Shown: piece by piece, positions 47,511-56,964 of the stretch
Layout: each line of letters opens with the position of its first letter
Numbering within the stretch: the first letter of the stretch is position 1
NCBI RefSeq assembly: GCF_020829625.1
Contig: NZ_JAIVFX010000004.1
Location: 265,220-329,219, forward strand
Length of the DNA: 64,000 nt
Direction of reading: 5' to 3'
Source: Nostoc sp. XA010
GTDB lineage: Bacteria > Cyanobacteriota > Cyanobacteriia > Cyanobacteriales > Nostocaceae
The notes under the pieces: model-generated
Seen by the model: the letters and a program-made list of their open reading frames with translations, nothing else
What the model was told of the DNA's origin: nothing
Database searches by the model: none
Made by a program: the position numbers and the translations under genes

Positions 47511-48859
47511 TGAACCTCACACGACTGAAAGTCGCGTGATTCCTGCTTCAACGATCTCTGCCGGAATTACTTCAGGACTTACAAGTTCTCCACAGGCGTT
47601 TTTTATAACCTCCGGCGTACCGACGGCGGTTAATAATCTCAAACCTTCGCTTAATATATTAAGTGCTGCGTTTTTATCCCTCAAATTATAGCTATTACAG
47701 CTAGGGCAAGACCATTCACGCAGATTTAAATCTTTAACTAATGGGTTAATGGAACCACAACAATTACAGGTTTGAGATGAGGGGTAAAATGTCCCAACTT
47801 TTTGTATAACTCTGTCATGCCAAAGTGCTTTGTATTCCAGCATGGTAACAAATTTAAACCAACTAGCATCTGAAATGCTTAATGCTAATTTGCGATTCTT
47901 TACCATATTGGCAACCCGTAAATCCTCGATACAGATAATACTGCTTTCTTTGATTAAACGGGTTGAGAGTTTGTGCAGAAAGTCATCTCTTAAATTCGTA
48001 ATCCTATCATTTGTACGAGCCAGCTTGATTTTCGCTTTGACTCTATTGTTACTACCTTTGACGCTACGCGATAATTTTTTATGGCATAAGCGTAGCTTAC
48101 GAGTTTGAGTCCGGTAATATTTGGGGTTATCCACAACTTCAGCATTGCTTGTAACAAGATAAGATTTAATTCCCAAGTCTAAGCCAATATTTTGAGCGAC
48201 TTGAGGATGTTTCTCTATCTCTGTTTCACACAGAATGCTAGCAATATATCTACCTGATGAAGTACGAGTTACAGTAACGTTTACAAGTTTTCCAGTAATT
48301 TCATGAGATTTATGAAACTTTACCCATCCTAGTTTGGGAAGTTTTAAACGATTCTCTATTACCTGAATGTTGCCGTTAGTCAGGTTAGTTTTGCAAGACT
48401 GTTTACACCCATGCTTCTTTTTAAATTTAGGAAAACCTATGCCCTTCTTACCTTTGATCTTCTTGAAGTCAGCAAAAAAGTTTTTGTATGCTGTCTCTAA
48501 ATTCTTGAGTGAATTCTGCAAGGCAAACTTATCTACAACATTCAACCATTCAATTTCTCTCTTGAGTATAGTTAGCTTTTGACTACAAGCATTGTAGTTT
48601 AAAGTTTTTCCCTCACTTGCATATAACTCTTTCTTCAGCGCCAAAAAGCGGTTGTACACATATCTTGCACAACCGATCGTCTTGTTGATTAAGACCTCTT
48701 GATTGTGTGTGGGTATGAGAGTAACTTTAAATGCTTTTTGGATGGATGACAATTTCTTAAATTTGCTGAATACCTTTCAATTTTAACACAAAGTGACACC
48801 TAATATAGAGCGCCTAACTCATGACTGGAAGTCACGAGTGTGCGGCTTGAAGAAATCAA
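47511..48859 (-). mobile_element. IS200/IS605-family element carrying only tnpB
   Basis: Both ends carry subterminal hairpins. The tnpB-start side has CTCATGACT/AGTCACGAG (48818 on) and a TTGAT target motif (complement of 48855-48859). The tnpB-end side has CACACGACT/AGTCGCGTG (47518-47538), overlapping the last codons of tnpB. No tnpA (Y1 transposase) is present, so it needs help in trans to move. The exact right boundary is approximate. Confidence 0.75.
47517..48752 (-). CDS. tnpB: TnpB RNA-guided nuclease (IS605 OrfB family)
   Basis: The 411-residue protein has an intact RuvC triad: D192 in GLDLGIKS, E276 in ICIEDL, D359 in LRDKNAALN. The zinc ribbon CNCCG...CPSC (C329, C332, C349, C352) is complete. 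TnpB cleaves DNA guided by an omega-RNA transcribed from the gene's 3' end and the element's right end, and helps the transposon persist. Its last residues (ITRLSVV) are encoded inside the right-end hairpin. No frameshift or stop is seen, so nuclease activity is plausible. Confidence 0.92.
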   Translation of the reverse strand: MSSIQKAFKVTLIPTHNQEVLINKTIGCARYVYNRFLALKKELYASEGKTLNYNACSQKLTILKREIEWLNVVDKFALQNSLKNLETAYKNFFADFKKIKGKKGIGFPKFKKKHGCKQSCKTNLTNGNIQVIENRLKLPKLGWVKFHKSHEITGKLVNVTVTRTSSGRYIASILCETEIEKHPQVAQNIGLDLGIKSYLVTSNAEVVDNPKYYRTQTRKLRLCHKKLSRSVKGSNNRVKAKIKLARTNDRITNLRDDFLHKLSTRLIKESSIICIEDLRVANMVKNRKLALSISDASWFKFVTMLEYKALWHDRVIQKVGTFYPSSQTCNCCGSINPLVKDLNLREWSCPSCNSYNLRDKNAALNILSEGLRLLTAVGTPEVIKNACGELVSPEVIPAEIVEAGITRLSVV

Positions 48860-49568
48860 GCCAAAACGTGAATCTATAGCAATCCGATTTGATTTTTGAA
48901 ATTATCTACGTGGCGGGGAGTGGGGAGTAGGGAGTAGGGAATAAGGAATTAGGCTTTTCAATCTGTAACGAACTTTTTCACGCAATCAAATATGAGTCCT
49001 ATATTGCACCACATAATTACCTAAGTACAATATTTAATTAATTCGTAGCGAATTTGGCAATACCCTGTAATGCAATGCCAATGTGTCGCCTAACAATGCC
49101 AATGTATCGCCTAACAATACCAATGTATCGCCTAACAATACCAATGTATCGCCTAACAATGCCAATGTATCGCCTAACAATACCAATGTGTCGCCTGACA
49201 ATGCCAATGTATCGCCTGACAATGCCAATGTGTCCCGATGCATTTAAAAATGCTACTGCTTAGGTAAACTTTTAGAACGAAAATCAACGTTTGGGCTGAT
49301 TTTACTAATTGGCTGTTGTGCAATACTTTTCGGATAAGCCTAACAATCTTCCTTTTGGTCTGGAAAAAGGTTAAAGAGCAAGGGGGAAAGGTGAATTTAA
49401 ACCCTTCCTCTTTCCCCCTTAAGCGAAAAGTATCGGGCTATGGCGATCGCTAAAACGAAAAACTGTGATGCCAATTTATTATCTATAATATTAATCGACA
49501 AAACTACCAGATATAGATGAAGAAACTAGTCTGGAAGGTTCTTTTAATGTGTTCAGGGGACTGGATCT
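48860..49568. other. Spacer upstream of the SNF2-type helicase
   Basis: Contains the 21-bp tandem array listed separately and a purine-rich stretch at about 49375-49430. AT-rich before the ATG at 49569. No gene supported. Confidence 0.4.
49073..49232. repeat. Tandem 21-bp repeat, seven units plus a partial
   Basis: Units start at 49073, 49094, 49115, 49136, 49157, 49178 and 49199; the last partial begins at 49220. Consensus CAAT(G/A)CCAATGT(A/G)TCGCCT(A/G)A. It differs from the 33171-33332 consensus at only a few positions when phased alike, so the two arrays are one family. Confidence 0.85.
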
Positions 49569-52500
49569 ATGATTAAGCTCGGTTTATTGGTACAGTCCCA
49601 GAATAACTATTTGGGTATCGGAAAAGTTACTGAAATATCTGATACCAATGCGAACGTTGAGTATTTCTGCTCTATTGGGCAACGTCTTCAAAAAACTTTA
49701 CCTTTAAATTCACTCTCTCAGGTCAGGCTTGAACCCCAGGCTCGATGCTATATTAAGTCCCAAACGCAGGATAAATGGATAGTTGGCAGAGTTTTCATCT
49801 GGGATGAAGATACAGAAATGTATCAAATTGATTTACCAGATAAGAAAACTGCGATCGCTACTGAAGAAGACATTTACGTTCGTTGTAATCTCCCAAACAC
49901 AGACCCCATCGAAACTCTAGCGATGAAGGGTCACGAAACGCCTTACTTCCACGACAAAAGATTGGCTTTCGTCAAATCCTTGATTAAGCAACGCGCTGTC
50001 AGTCGCGGGATGACGGGATTGATTTCGGCAAATATCAATCTTTATCCTCACCAAGTTGAAGTTGTGCGGCGGGTACTAGAAGACCCAATTCAACGCTACT
50101 TGCTAGCAGACGAGGTGGGACTGGGAAAAACCATCGAAGCAGGTGCGATTCTGCGTCAATTCCTTCTGGATGAACCGAAAAAAAATGCGGTGGTATTAGT
50201 TCCGCAATATTTGCTCAAACAATGGCGGCTTGAGTTAGAAAACAAGTTTTACATCTCCCATTTTGGCAAACGGGTAGCGGTGCTAGCGGTTGAAGATATC
50301 CATAAAATCAACCTGAAAGCGAAGATAGGCTGCTTAATTTTAGATGAAGCTCATCACATCGCAGCAATGGCGACCTCTAAGGATGCAACAGTACGCCAGC
50401 GTTTTCAGACTTGCAAAGAACTTGCTCATAAAAGCGATCGCTTACTTTTATTATCTGCCACTCCTGTTCTCAATCATGAGCAAGATTTTCTGGCAATGTT
50501 GCACTTGCTCGACCCAACAACCTATAAAATTGGTGATTTAGCAGGTTTTCGCGCCAAAGTTGAAAGCCGTCAGCAAGTTGGCAAAGTTCTGCTTTCTTTT
50601 AAAGAAGATGCAGAGCCTGCTGTCCTCAAAAGCAACTTGCAGCAACTACGAAATCTCTTTGCTGAGGATGAGTATTTACTAAAGCTGGCGGATGATTTAG
50701 AAAATTTACCAGCAAATTCTACCGAGCAAGAGCAAATACTCCAAGCGATTCGCGTCCACGTCAGCGATACCTATCGACTACACCGCCGAATGCTTCGTAA
50801 CCGTCGCGCTGCGGTGGAAGATGTGATCTTTGACCGCAATTTTACGCCCAAAGAAGAGTATGATTTAGACGAGCGATCGCTTGATATCCACGAACTGCTC
50901 AATCAATGGCGTAGTGTTGCTCCTGGTGAAAAGCAATATCAGCGAATTTTTCTGTTATTATTCCTAGCTGCTGGTACTTGGTTAGGCATTTTAGAGCAGG
51001 TAATTACTGCTCGGTTAACTGGTAAGCCTCATGCTAAACTCATCCAGGAGTTTAAAGAAGATGACATTCGCCTATTAACTACAACCTCCAAATTCTCAGA
51101 GGAAGAAGAGATTCTGCAATCCTTGCTAAAAATTATTCGTCAACCTCAAGAGGACGGACAACGGACGGAAAATTTGAAAACAGTGCTGCTGAATCAGTTA
51201 GGTACATACTTCAAAATTCCCGCAAACGTTCGGAAGAATCAAAAGGAATTCATCACCAGGATACAGCAGAGAATTAAAAGACCAATTACTGGCGATATTC
51301 TGCCCAAATTTATTGTATTTACCAGTTTTGTGCAAACTTGCGGGGAAATTGTCCGGTATTTATCTGATACCTTTGGTGCAGAGACGATAGCCAGCCATCA
51401 ATTAGGAGAACCACCAGACAAGGTTGAGGAAGGCTTAAATAGGTTCAAGAATAACCCAAACTGCTTTATTTTAGTATGCGATCGCTCTGGAGAAGAAGGG
51501 CGTAACCTCCAGTTTGCCGATTGGTTAATTCATTTTGACCTTCCTTGGTCGCCTAATCAATTAGAGCAGAGAATTGGCAGACTTGACCGTATTGGCAGTA
51601 AAATTGGCATCCAATCTAGTGCCTTGATTGGCCCCTATATGGAAGATAGCCCTCACAACGCTTGGTATAAAGTATTGAAAGATGGGTTTGGTATATTCCA
51701 ACAATCAATTGCCAGTCTCCAGTTTTATGTGGATGAGAAACTTGCAGAATTAGAAACAGTTTTGTTTCAATCAAGTGCTGCTGGATTATTAGAGATGATT
51801 CCACCAATTCAAGAGCAAATTGAATCTGAAATAGCAAAAATTAGCGAACAAAATGCTCTAGATGAAATTGATGCTAACGATGAAATTGCCACCGAGTATT
51901 TTCAAGAGCTAGATAATTACGATGCTTGTCATTTAGAGATGAAACGAGCAATTGAAGGCTGGATTTGTGACGCGCTGGGATTCAGAGGACTCAATAACCC
52001 CGACTCATCAGAGATGCGACGTTATCAACCCTCAACGCGGACATTGGTTCCCATAAATGACTTAAAAAACCGTTTTGCTGAGAGTTCCCTAGACCAATTT
52101 GGTACTTATAATCGCAGAGTGGCAAACCAGAATCCTGGTATTAAACTCTTTCGAGTTGGGGAAGGATTTATTGAAGCACTCTGGAACTATATAAACTGGG
52201 ATGACCGGGGTGAAGCCTTTGCGATGTGGCGCACTGATGCATCTTGGGACTCTAAAGAAGGGAAGGAGTGGTTTGGTTTCCAATGCAATTATGTAGTCGA
52301 GGCAAATTTAAAACTTGCCAAACAAGTTTTACTAGATAACAAACTAGATAACTCTCAATTCAAAAACTTGCAGCGACGTGTAGATGCTCTATTTCCACCA
52401 ATTATAGAAACTATCTATGTTGATGGTCGCAACGAGCCAATACGCACTGTTGAAGATAAAGCACTCTTAAGTATTCTGCAACGTCCATATAAAGATAAAA

Positions 52501-52877
52501 ACAATAATCAAGGACGAGATTACAATCTGGCAAAAGAGCGCTTAGGAATTATTGACGATTTTGTTGACCCTAGTAAATGGCAAAATTTTTGTTATCAAGT
52601 GCGTAACACGTCTTCGGAATTACTTTCTAATCGTCCCGATTTTATTGACTTATGCCAAAGTTGTGCTAAAGTCGCCGAAAATAAATTAGCCAATAGAGTC
52701 GAACAATTACGGCTGCGTCTGAACCAGCAAAGTTGGGATAATGGATTAGCTGAAGAATTGAAGATAGAAACTGATTTAAATGCAGCCATTCTAGAGGGAA
52801 TTCGTCAGCCCCAAATTAGACTTGATTCTGTCGGTTTTATTGTTGTATCGGGGCGATCGCTTGTGCAATTTGAGTGA
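49569..52877 (+). CDS. Large SNF2/RapA-type helicase, DpdE-like
   Basis: The protein has 1102 residues. An N-terminal beta-rich part (about 1-120) is followed by a two-lobe SNF2-type motor: motif I LADEVGLGKTIEAG (about 180), motif II LDEAHH (about 258), motif III LLLSATP (about 297), and a helicase C domain ending in LEQRIGRLDRIGS (about 670). A long unassigned C-terminal region (about 720-1102) follows. Overall it resembles DpdE of the 7-deazaguanine DNA-modification (Dpd) clusters and RapA/HepA. No other dpd gene is nearby, so the exact role is open. A terminator follows at 52912. The DpdE link is from memory of the family. Confidence 0.75.
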   Translation: MIKLGLLVQSQNNYLGIGKVTEISDTNANVEYFCSIGQRLQKTLPLNSLSQVRLEPQARCYIKSQTQDKWIVGRVFIWDEDTEMYQIDLPDKKTAIATEEDIYVRCNLPNTDPIETLAMKGHETPYFHDKRLAFVKSLIKQRAVSRGMTGLISANINLYPHQVEVVRRVLEDPIQRYLLADEVGLGKTIEAGAILRQFLLDEPKKNAVVLVPQYLLKQWRLELENKFYISHFGKRVAVLAVEDIHKINLKAKIGCLILDEAHHIAAMATSKDATVRQRFQTCKELAHKSDRLLLLSATPVLNHEQDFLAMLHLLDPTTYKIGDLAGFRAKVESRQQVGKVLLSFKEDAEPAVLKSNLQQLRNLFAEDEYLLKLADDLENLPANSTEQEQILQAIRVHVSDTYRLHRRMLRNRRAAVEDVIFDRNFTPKEEYDLDERSLDIHELLNQWRSVAPGEKQYQRIFLLLFLAAGTWLGILEQVITARLTGKPHAKLIQEFKEDDIRLLTTTSKFSEEEEILQSLLKIIRQPQEDGQRTENLKTVLLNQLGTYFKIPANVRKNQKEFITRIQQRIKRPITGDILPKFIVFTSFVQTCGEIVRYLSDTFGAETIASHQLGEPPDKVEEGLNRFKNNPNCFILVCDRSGEEGRNLQFADWLIHFDLPWSPNQLEQRIGRLDRIGSKIGIQSSALIGPYMEDSPHNAWYKVLKDGFGIFQQSIASLQFYVDEKLAELETVLFQSSAAGLLEMIPPIQEQIESEIAKISEQNALDEIDANDEIATEYFQELDNYDACHLEMKRAIEGWICDALGFRGLNNPDSSEMRRYQPSTRTLVPINDLKNRFAESSLDQFGTYNRRVANQNPGIKLFRVGEGFIEALWNYINWDDRGEAFAMWRTDASWDSKEGKEWFGFQCNYVVEANLKLAKQVLLDNKLDNSQFKNLQRRVDALFPPIIETIYVDGRNEPIRTVEDKALLSILQRPYKDKNNNQGRDYNLAKERLGIIDDFVDPSKWQNFCYQVRNTSSELLSNRPDFIDLCQSCAKVAENKLANRVEQLRLRLNQQSWDNGLAEELKIETDLNAAILEGIRQPQIRLDSVGFIVVSGRSLVQFE

Positions 52878-52911
52878 TATTATCTACGGTTAAATAGCCT
52901 TAGTTATTGTA

Positions 52912-52946
52912 ACAACCCCGCCCTGTCTTAGGGGTGGGGTTTTTTA
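52912..52946 (+). terminator. Terminator after the helicase gene
   Basis: GC-rich imperfect stem (ACCCCGCCCT / AGGGGTGGGGT) with a short loop and a run of six T. Confidence 0.7.
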
Positions 52947-52959
52947 GTCCGCTATAACT

Positions 52960-53054
52960 CAATACGCTTGGGTTAAGGAAATTTACCTGTTAAGGCAGGC
53001 AGGGGGGGGCAGGGGAAGCAGGGGGAGAGAAAAAAGCTTAACTGAACAGTATTG
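52960..53054. mobile_element. MITE, family A copy 2 (10-bp target duplication)
   Basis: 95 bp. The ends CAATACGCTTGGGTTAAG and CTTAACTGAACAGTATTG are imperfect inverted repeats related to the element at 40097. Flanked by identical 10-bp direct repeats CGCTATAACT (52950-52959, 53055-53064). The interior is G-rich and non-coding. Confidence 0.8.
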
Positions 53055-53064
53055 CGCTATAACT

Positions 53065-53671
53065 TCATGTCAGGGAGGGAATTAAGGCGAGCCAGTGCGG
53101 TCTTGGGGTCTCCCCAAGTGGAGCATCTGGTGTGTGGGGTGATTCGGGTTTAAGAAGTAATCAAGCAGACATGATATAATTCATTGCTCTACATTTTTCG
53201 TGAAAGTCAATCAAAGCCAGTTCTGCAATGACTCAAACCGAGCAAATTCCGATTCTAGCTGCCATTGAATCCGCGCGCGATCGCTAACTAGTTAATACTC
53301 CTAAAAACAAAGATAACCGCGCTCGTCTATGCATATAGATTTATTTTTTTGTAAAACATGTCCAGAATTATCTGAGTTATCATGCTGTTCAAAACCATCA
53401 ACTATCAATCTTTATAAGCTAGATAAACTATAGCCTAAGATAGATACGTATTAATGAATTTTAGTATCCGTTTAATAAATCGGGGCAACCTCCCAGTTCA
53501 GCCCGATCGCATATACTATAATGTGCATAATTAAAATAACTTGTATGGTTTGTTACCACAGGTGTTTTAATGCAGGATTTAAGAAAATTAATAATATTTT
53601 TGACTTTCCCTACAAAATAAGTAAGTATTAACACTACTGAGCCTGAAACGCAGTGATTATAGTGATCGAAG
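53065..53671. other. Spacer with a dispersed repeat
   Basis: About 53090-53150 carries a GCGAGCCAGTGCGGTCTTGG-type dispersed repeat. A 19-codon plus-strand frame at 53228-53287 (MTQTEQIPILAAIESARDR) is possibly a gene stub but unassignable. The rest is AT-rich. Confidence 0.35.
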
Positions 53672-54766
53672 ATGAAACGTTCAAATCGTCTTGCTTGGAT
53701 GTCCGCGATCGCACTCGCTGCGATCGTTTTACTTAGTTTATTTGCGGCTCCCAATAATACTAAAATTAGCACTGGCTCTACGTATAACCGCGCCTCCGAT
53801 GGCTATGGTGCTTGGTATGCTTTTATGCAACAGCAGGGAATTTCTATCAAACGCTGGCAAAAGCCTTTTAGTGACATTCAGTCAGATAACAACCCTATTA
53901 CCTTCCTACAGGTAAGCAGCGCTCCAAGGCAGACGACGCTGGATAGTCAAGAGCGTGAATGGGTAGAAAAAGGGAATACTTTGGTAATTTTAGGTGCGGG
54001 GGCGCGGGTTACAGAAGCGCAGTTTAGCACTATGCAAAAATCCCCCCAAGGTAATATTAAAATTGATACACGTAGACGATATAAAAAAGCTAACTCCCAG
54101 CAAGTTGATTTAGGCGATCGCTTTGGTGCTGTTGTCTGGGAAGAAAATTACAAACAAGGAAAGGTGATTTTTTCTACCACTCCTTATTTAGCCGCCAACG
54201 CCTACCAAGACTATTTAAGCAATTTCAAGTATTTAGCCAGTTTGGTTAATCAAAAAGGTAACACAGTATTTGTTGATGAATACATCCACGGCTATAAAGA
54301 TGCCGATGTTAGAAAGAAAGAAAGCGAAGCAAATTTATCTAGTTTTTTTGCTAAAACTCCTGTATTTCCAATATTGGTGCAAGTAGGTATCCTGCTATTA
54401 GCGCTAATTTGGGCGCAGAATCGCCGCTTTGGCAAGCCAGTACCTTTAGATACACCAGTTGTAGATAACAGCGAGGCATACATCCAAGCTTTAGCGGGAG
54501 TGTTGCAGAAAGCTGATACCACCGACTTTGTTGTAGATCTGGTAGGTAAACAAGAACAACTACAACTCCAAAAAGCCTTGGGATTAGGGCAAATACCTTT
54601 AGAACGTGAAGCCTTGATCAATTTCTGGATACAAAAAACAGGCGCAAGTGCAGCAGAACTAGATGCAGTTTTAAAGCTACAATCTCGCAAACAACCCATC
54701 AGTGAACGAGAACTGTTAAGCTGGTTGGGGAAATGGCGGAACATTAGGGGAATTTATAATTTATAA
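53672..54766 (+). CDS. DUF4350 membrane protein
   Basis: The protein has 364 residues. An N-terminal transmembrane helix (about 7-27) is followed by the DUF4350 domain (NRASDGYGAWYAFMQQQGI, WVEKGNTLVILGAG, GKVIFSTTPYLA) and a second transmembrane helix (about 228-246, PVFPILVQVGILLLALIW), then a cytoplasmic helical tail. These genes usually sit with MoxR ATPases. Here a MoxR gene follows after 63 bases, forming a likely two-gene operon. Confidence 0.85.
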   Translation: MKRSNRLAWMSAIALAAIVLLSLFAAPNNTKISTGSTYNRASDGYGAWYAFMQQQGISIKRWQKPFSDIQSDNNPITFLQVSSAPRQTTLDSQEREWVEKGNTLVILGAGARVTEAQFSTMQKSPQGNIKIDTRRRYKKANSQQVDLGDRFGAVVWEENYKQGKVIFSTTPYLAANAYQDYLSNFKYLASLVNQKGNTVFVDEYIHGYKDADVRKKESEANLSSFFAKTPVFPILVQVGILLLALIWAQNRRFGKPVPLDTPVVDNSEAYIQALAGVLQKADTTDFVVDLVGKQEQLQLQKALGLGQIPLEREALINFWIQKTGASAAELDAVLKLQSRKQPISERELLSWLGKWRNIRGIYNL

Positions 54767-54829
54767 TTCATAATTAATTTTTTTAATTATGCATAATATT
54801 TCTGCGTTAGTTATTTATCAATAAAAAAT

Positions 54830-55780
54830 ATGAGCGAAACTCACCCTATCTTAATTCGCCTTGGTCAAGGTCTTAATCAAGTAATTGTCGGGCAATCAAG
54901 CCTAATACAACAGCTTTTAATAGCACTGCTAGCGGGTGGACACGTAATTTTAGAAGGAGTGCCGGGAACTGGTAAAACTCTCCTAGTAAAAGTGTTAGCA
55001 CAGTTAATCCAAGGAGAGTTTCGCCGGATTCAATTAACACCAGATGTTTTACCTTCAGATATTACTGGTACAAATATTTTTGACTTGAATAACCGCAATT
55101 TCACTTTAAAAAAAGGGCCAATATTTACCGAAGTGCTGCTAGCAGATGAAATCAACCGTACTCCTCCCAAGACACAAGCGGCGCTACTAGAAGCAATGGA
55201 AGAGATGCAGGTAACATTGGATGGTGAAAGTTTGCCCTTACCAGATTTATTTTGGGTGATTGCAACCCAAAATCCCCTGGAATTTGAGGGGACTTATCCC
55301 TTACCAGAGGCGCAGTTAGACAGATTTTTATTTAAGCTGGTGGTAGATTACCCAGATCAAGCTGCCGAAAAACAAATGTTACTCAATCGTCAGGCGGGTT
55401 TTGCAGCAAGGCGTTTGGATATTAGCCGTTTGAAACCAATCGCAACAGTAGCCGAAATTTTGCAAGCACGACAAGCGGTTAAAGAGGTTAAAGTATCAGA
55501 AGCAATCGTTGATTATTTGTTGGCGTTGGTGAGAACATCGCGTCAATATCCTGATTTAACTTTGGGTGCATCGCCTCGCGCTGCTGGTGCTTGGTTGCAG
55601 ACATCTCAAGCATTAGCGTGGTTAGCTGGAAGAGATTTTGTAACACCAGATGATGTTAAAGCAGTTGCATCGCCACTGTTACGTCATCGCCTCATTTTGA
55701 AACCAGAAGCGATGCTGGATGGTTTACAAATGGATGCGGTAATTGCGTCGGTAATTAATCAAGTACCAGTTCCCAGGTGA
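54830..55780 (+). CDS. MoxR-family AAA+ ATPase
   Basis: The 316-residue protein has Walker A GVPGTGKT, Walker B VLLADEINR, sensor ATQNP and the LPEAQLDRFLFKL region typical of MoxR. The C-terminal lid includes GASPRAAGAWL. MoxR ATPases act as chaperones that mature or regulate enzyme complexes, often with DUF58 and von Willebrand proteins. Its partner here is the DUF4350 protein immediately upstream. Confidence 0.93.
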   Translation: MSETHPILIRLGQGLNQVIVGQSSLIQQLLIALLAGGHVILEGVPGTGKTLLVKVLAQLIQGEFRRIQLTPDVLPSDITGTNIFDLNNRNFTLKKGPIFTEVLLADEINRTPPKTQAALLEAMEEMQVTLDGESLPLPDLFWVIATQNPLEFEGTYPLPEAQLDRFLFKLVVDYPDQAAEKQMLLNRQAGFAARRLDISRLKPIATVAEILQARQAVKEVKVSEAIVDYLLALVRTSRQYPDLTLGASPRAAGAWLQTSQALAWLAGRDFVTPDDVKAVASPLLRHRLILKPEAMLDGLQMDAVIASVINQVPVPR

Positions 55781-55898
55781 AAAAATTCTTTGTTGTAAAG
55801 CTATATAAGTATTTTGGTAAAACGGGTCTGATGAAAACGAGCGGGTATGGTGCTGTTGAGCAAACCTATAATAAAATTATCGTTTGGGCGATCGCCTT

Positions 55899-56202
55899 AT
55901 GCGACAATTGTTGCTTTACAGCGATCAAGTTATCCCAGCAAATCAGCAGGTGGATGAGTACCTGCTTCAACTATTAGGCACGACTGGCGCACGCATTGGC
56001 TATATTTCCTCGTCAAGCGATCCAAAACGTCAGTACTTTACGGTAGCAGGATACACCAGAGTATTACGCCTGTATGCAGGCGTATGCCAACCACCAACAA
56101 CGAGTTCTATACGGCTGTCATGATGGGGATGGGATTGTAGTCGCAGGTGAAACGGTTACGTTGGTTGGCAATGTTGTAAGCATGACACCAAAAAGCGCAT
56201 GA
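55899..56202 (+). pseudogene. Peptidase S51 (dipeptidase E / cyanophycinase-like) pseudogene
   Basis: The N-terminal part in one frame reads MRQLLLYSDQVIPANQQVDE, YLLQLLGTTGARIGYISSSS. In another frame the later part reads ANHQQRVLYGCHDGDGIVVA and GETVTLVGNVVSM. These match the two ends of an S51-type serine peptidase, but the central region with the catalytic serine is gone and the two halves are in different frames. Product not expected to be active. Confidence 0.65.
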
Positions 56203-56398
56203 GTTATGCTCTACGGCGTGCGTGTTCGGTTACATTCAACGCTTCCCGACCATAATAAGTTGTCAACATATTCCAACCAGCACCTATTTCTAATCTCAAT
56301 TTTAGAAAGTAGACCAAAAGGAGGCTAAAACTAACTGCCTCTACAAGTTATAAAGTATGTGTAGATAAAACAGCAAGTATGTTAGGGAAAAAATCTGT

Positions 56399-56878
56399 AT
56401 GACAAGCTACCAAGAAACCATACCTAGTAACGAATCCATTAATAAGCTAATCGCCGAGACGGCAAGTATTAACCATGTGGAGGTAATTGAAAATGTCATC
56501 GACTCTTTGGAACAAGATGACAGTGCGATGGTTAGCCATACTCCAGAGGGTGGTTATCTCTGGAAGTTTAAGTACGGAAGCGTGCAAGTATTTGTCCAAC
56601 TCAACGGGACAACCGATGAAAACACCATAACGGTTTGGTCTGCGGTACTAAATTTACCTGCCAAAAATGAACCTAAATTGATGCGGTATCTTTTAGAGTT
56701 AAACTGCTCTAGTACTTTTGAAGCGCGTTTTGGTATTATTGAAAACCGGGTGGTTGTGATATCAACACGCACCTTAGCGGAGTTATCTCCTGGCGAAGTG
56801 TCTCGGCTGATTACTGTTGTGGCAACGATCGCTGATAATAACGATGAAGCTTTACAAACTGAATTTGGTGCAACTTAA
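56399..56878 (+). CDS. YbjN domain protein
   Basis: The 159-residue protein has the YbjN/type III chaperone-like fold: GGYLWKFKYGSVQVFVQL, TITVWSAVLNLPAKNEPKLM, RYLLELNCSSTFEARFGI and VVVISTRTLAELSPGEV. YbjN-family proteins bind other proteins and influence motility and stress responses in enterobacteria. The cyanobacterial role is unknown. Single gene in front of the lipoate-ligase-family gene. Confidence 0.82.
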   Translation: MTSYQETIPSNESINKLIAETASINHVEVIENVIDSLEQDDSAMVSHTPEGGYLWKFKYGSVQVFVQLNGTTDENTITVWSAVLNLPAKNEPKLMRYLLELNCSSTFEARFGIIENRVVVISTRTLAELSPGEVSRLITVVATIADNNDEALQTEFGAT

Positions 56879-56964
56879 GGAATTTTGGATTTTGGATTTT
56901 AGGTCGTACCTTTGGTGTGCTTTCAGCGCAACTTGGATTTTAGATTGGGTAACTGCTGCATCGA

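Noticed and set aside
33171..49232. CRISPR array
   Set aside because: The 21-bp units are directly tandem with no unique spacers of uniform length, and no cas genes are present.
49034..49263. Repetitive frames on both strands over the second 21-bp array
   Set aside because: Same artefact: the repeat keeps both strands open. No ribosome site or homology.
49569..52877. A complete Dpd DNA-modification system
   Set aside because: Only one DpdE-like gene is present; none of the neighbours resembles other Dpd proteins.
53228..53287. 19-codon frame MTQTEQIPILAAIESARDR
   Set aside because: Looks like a gene start but stops at once and matches no family I can name; left as a remark in the spacer entry.
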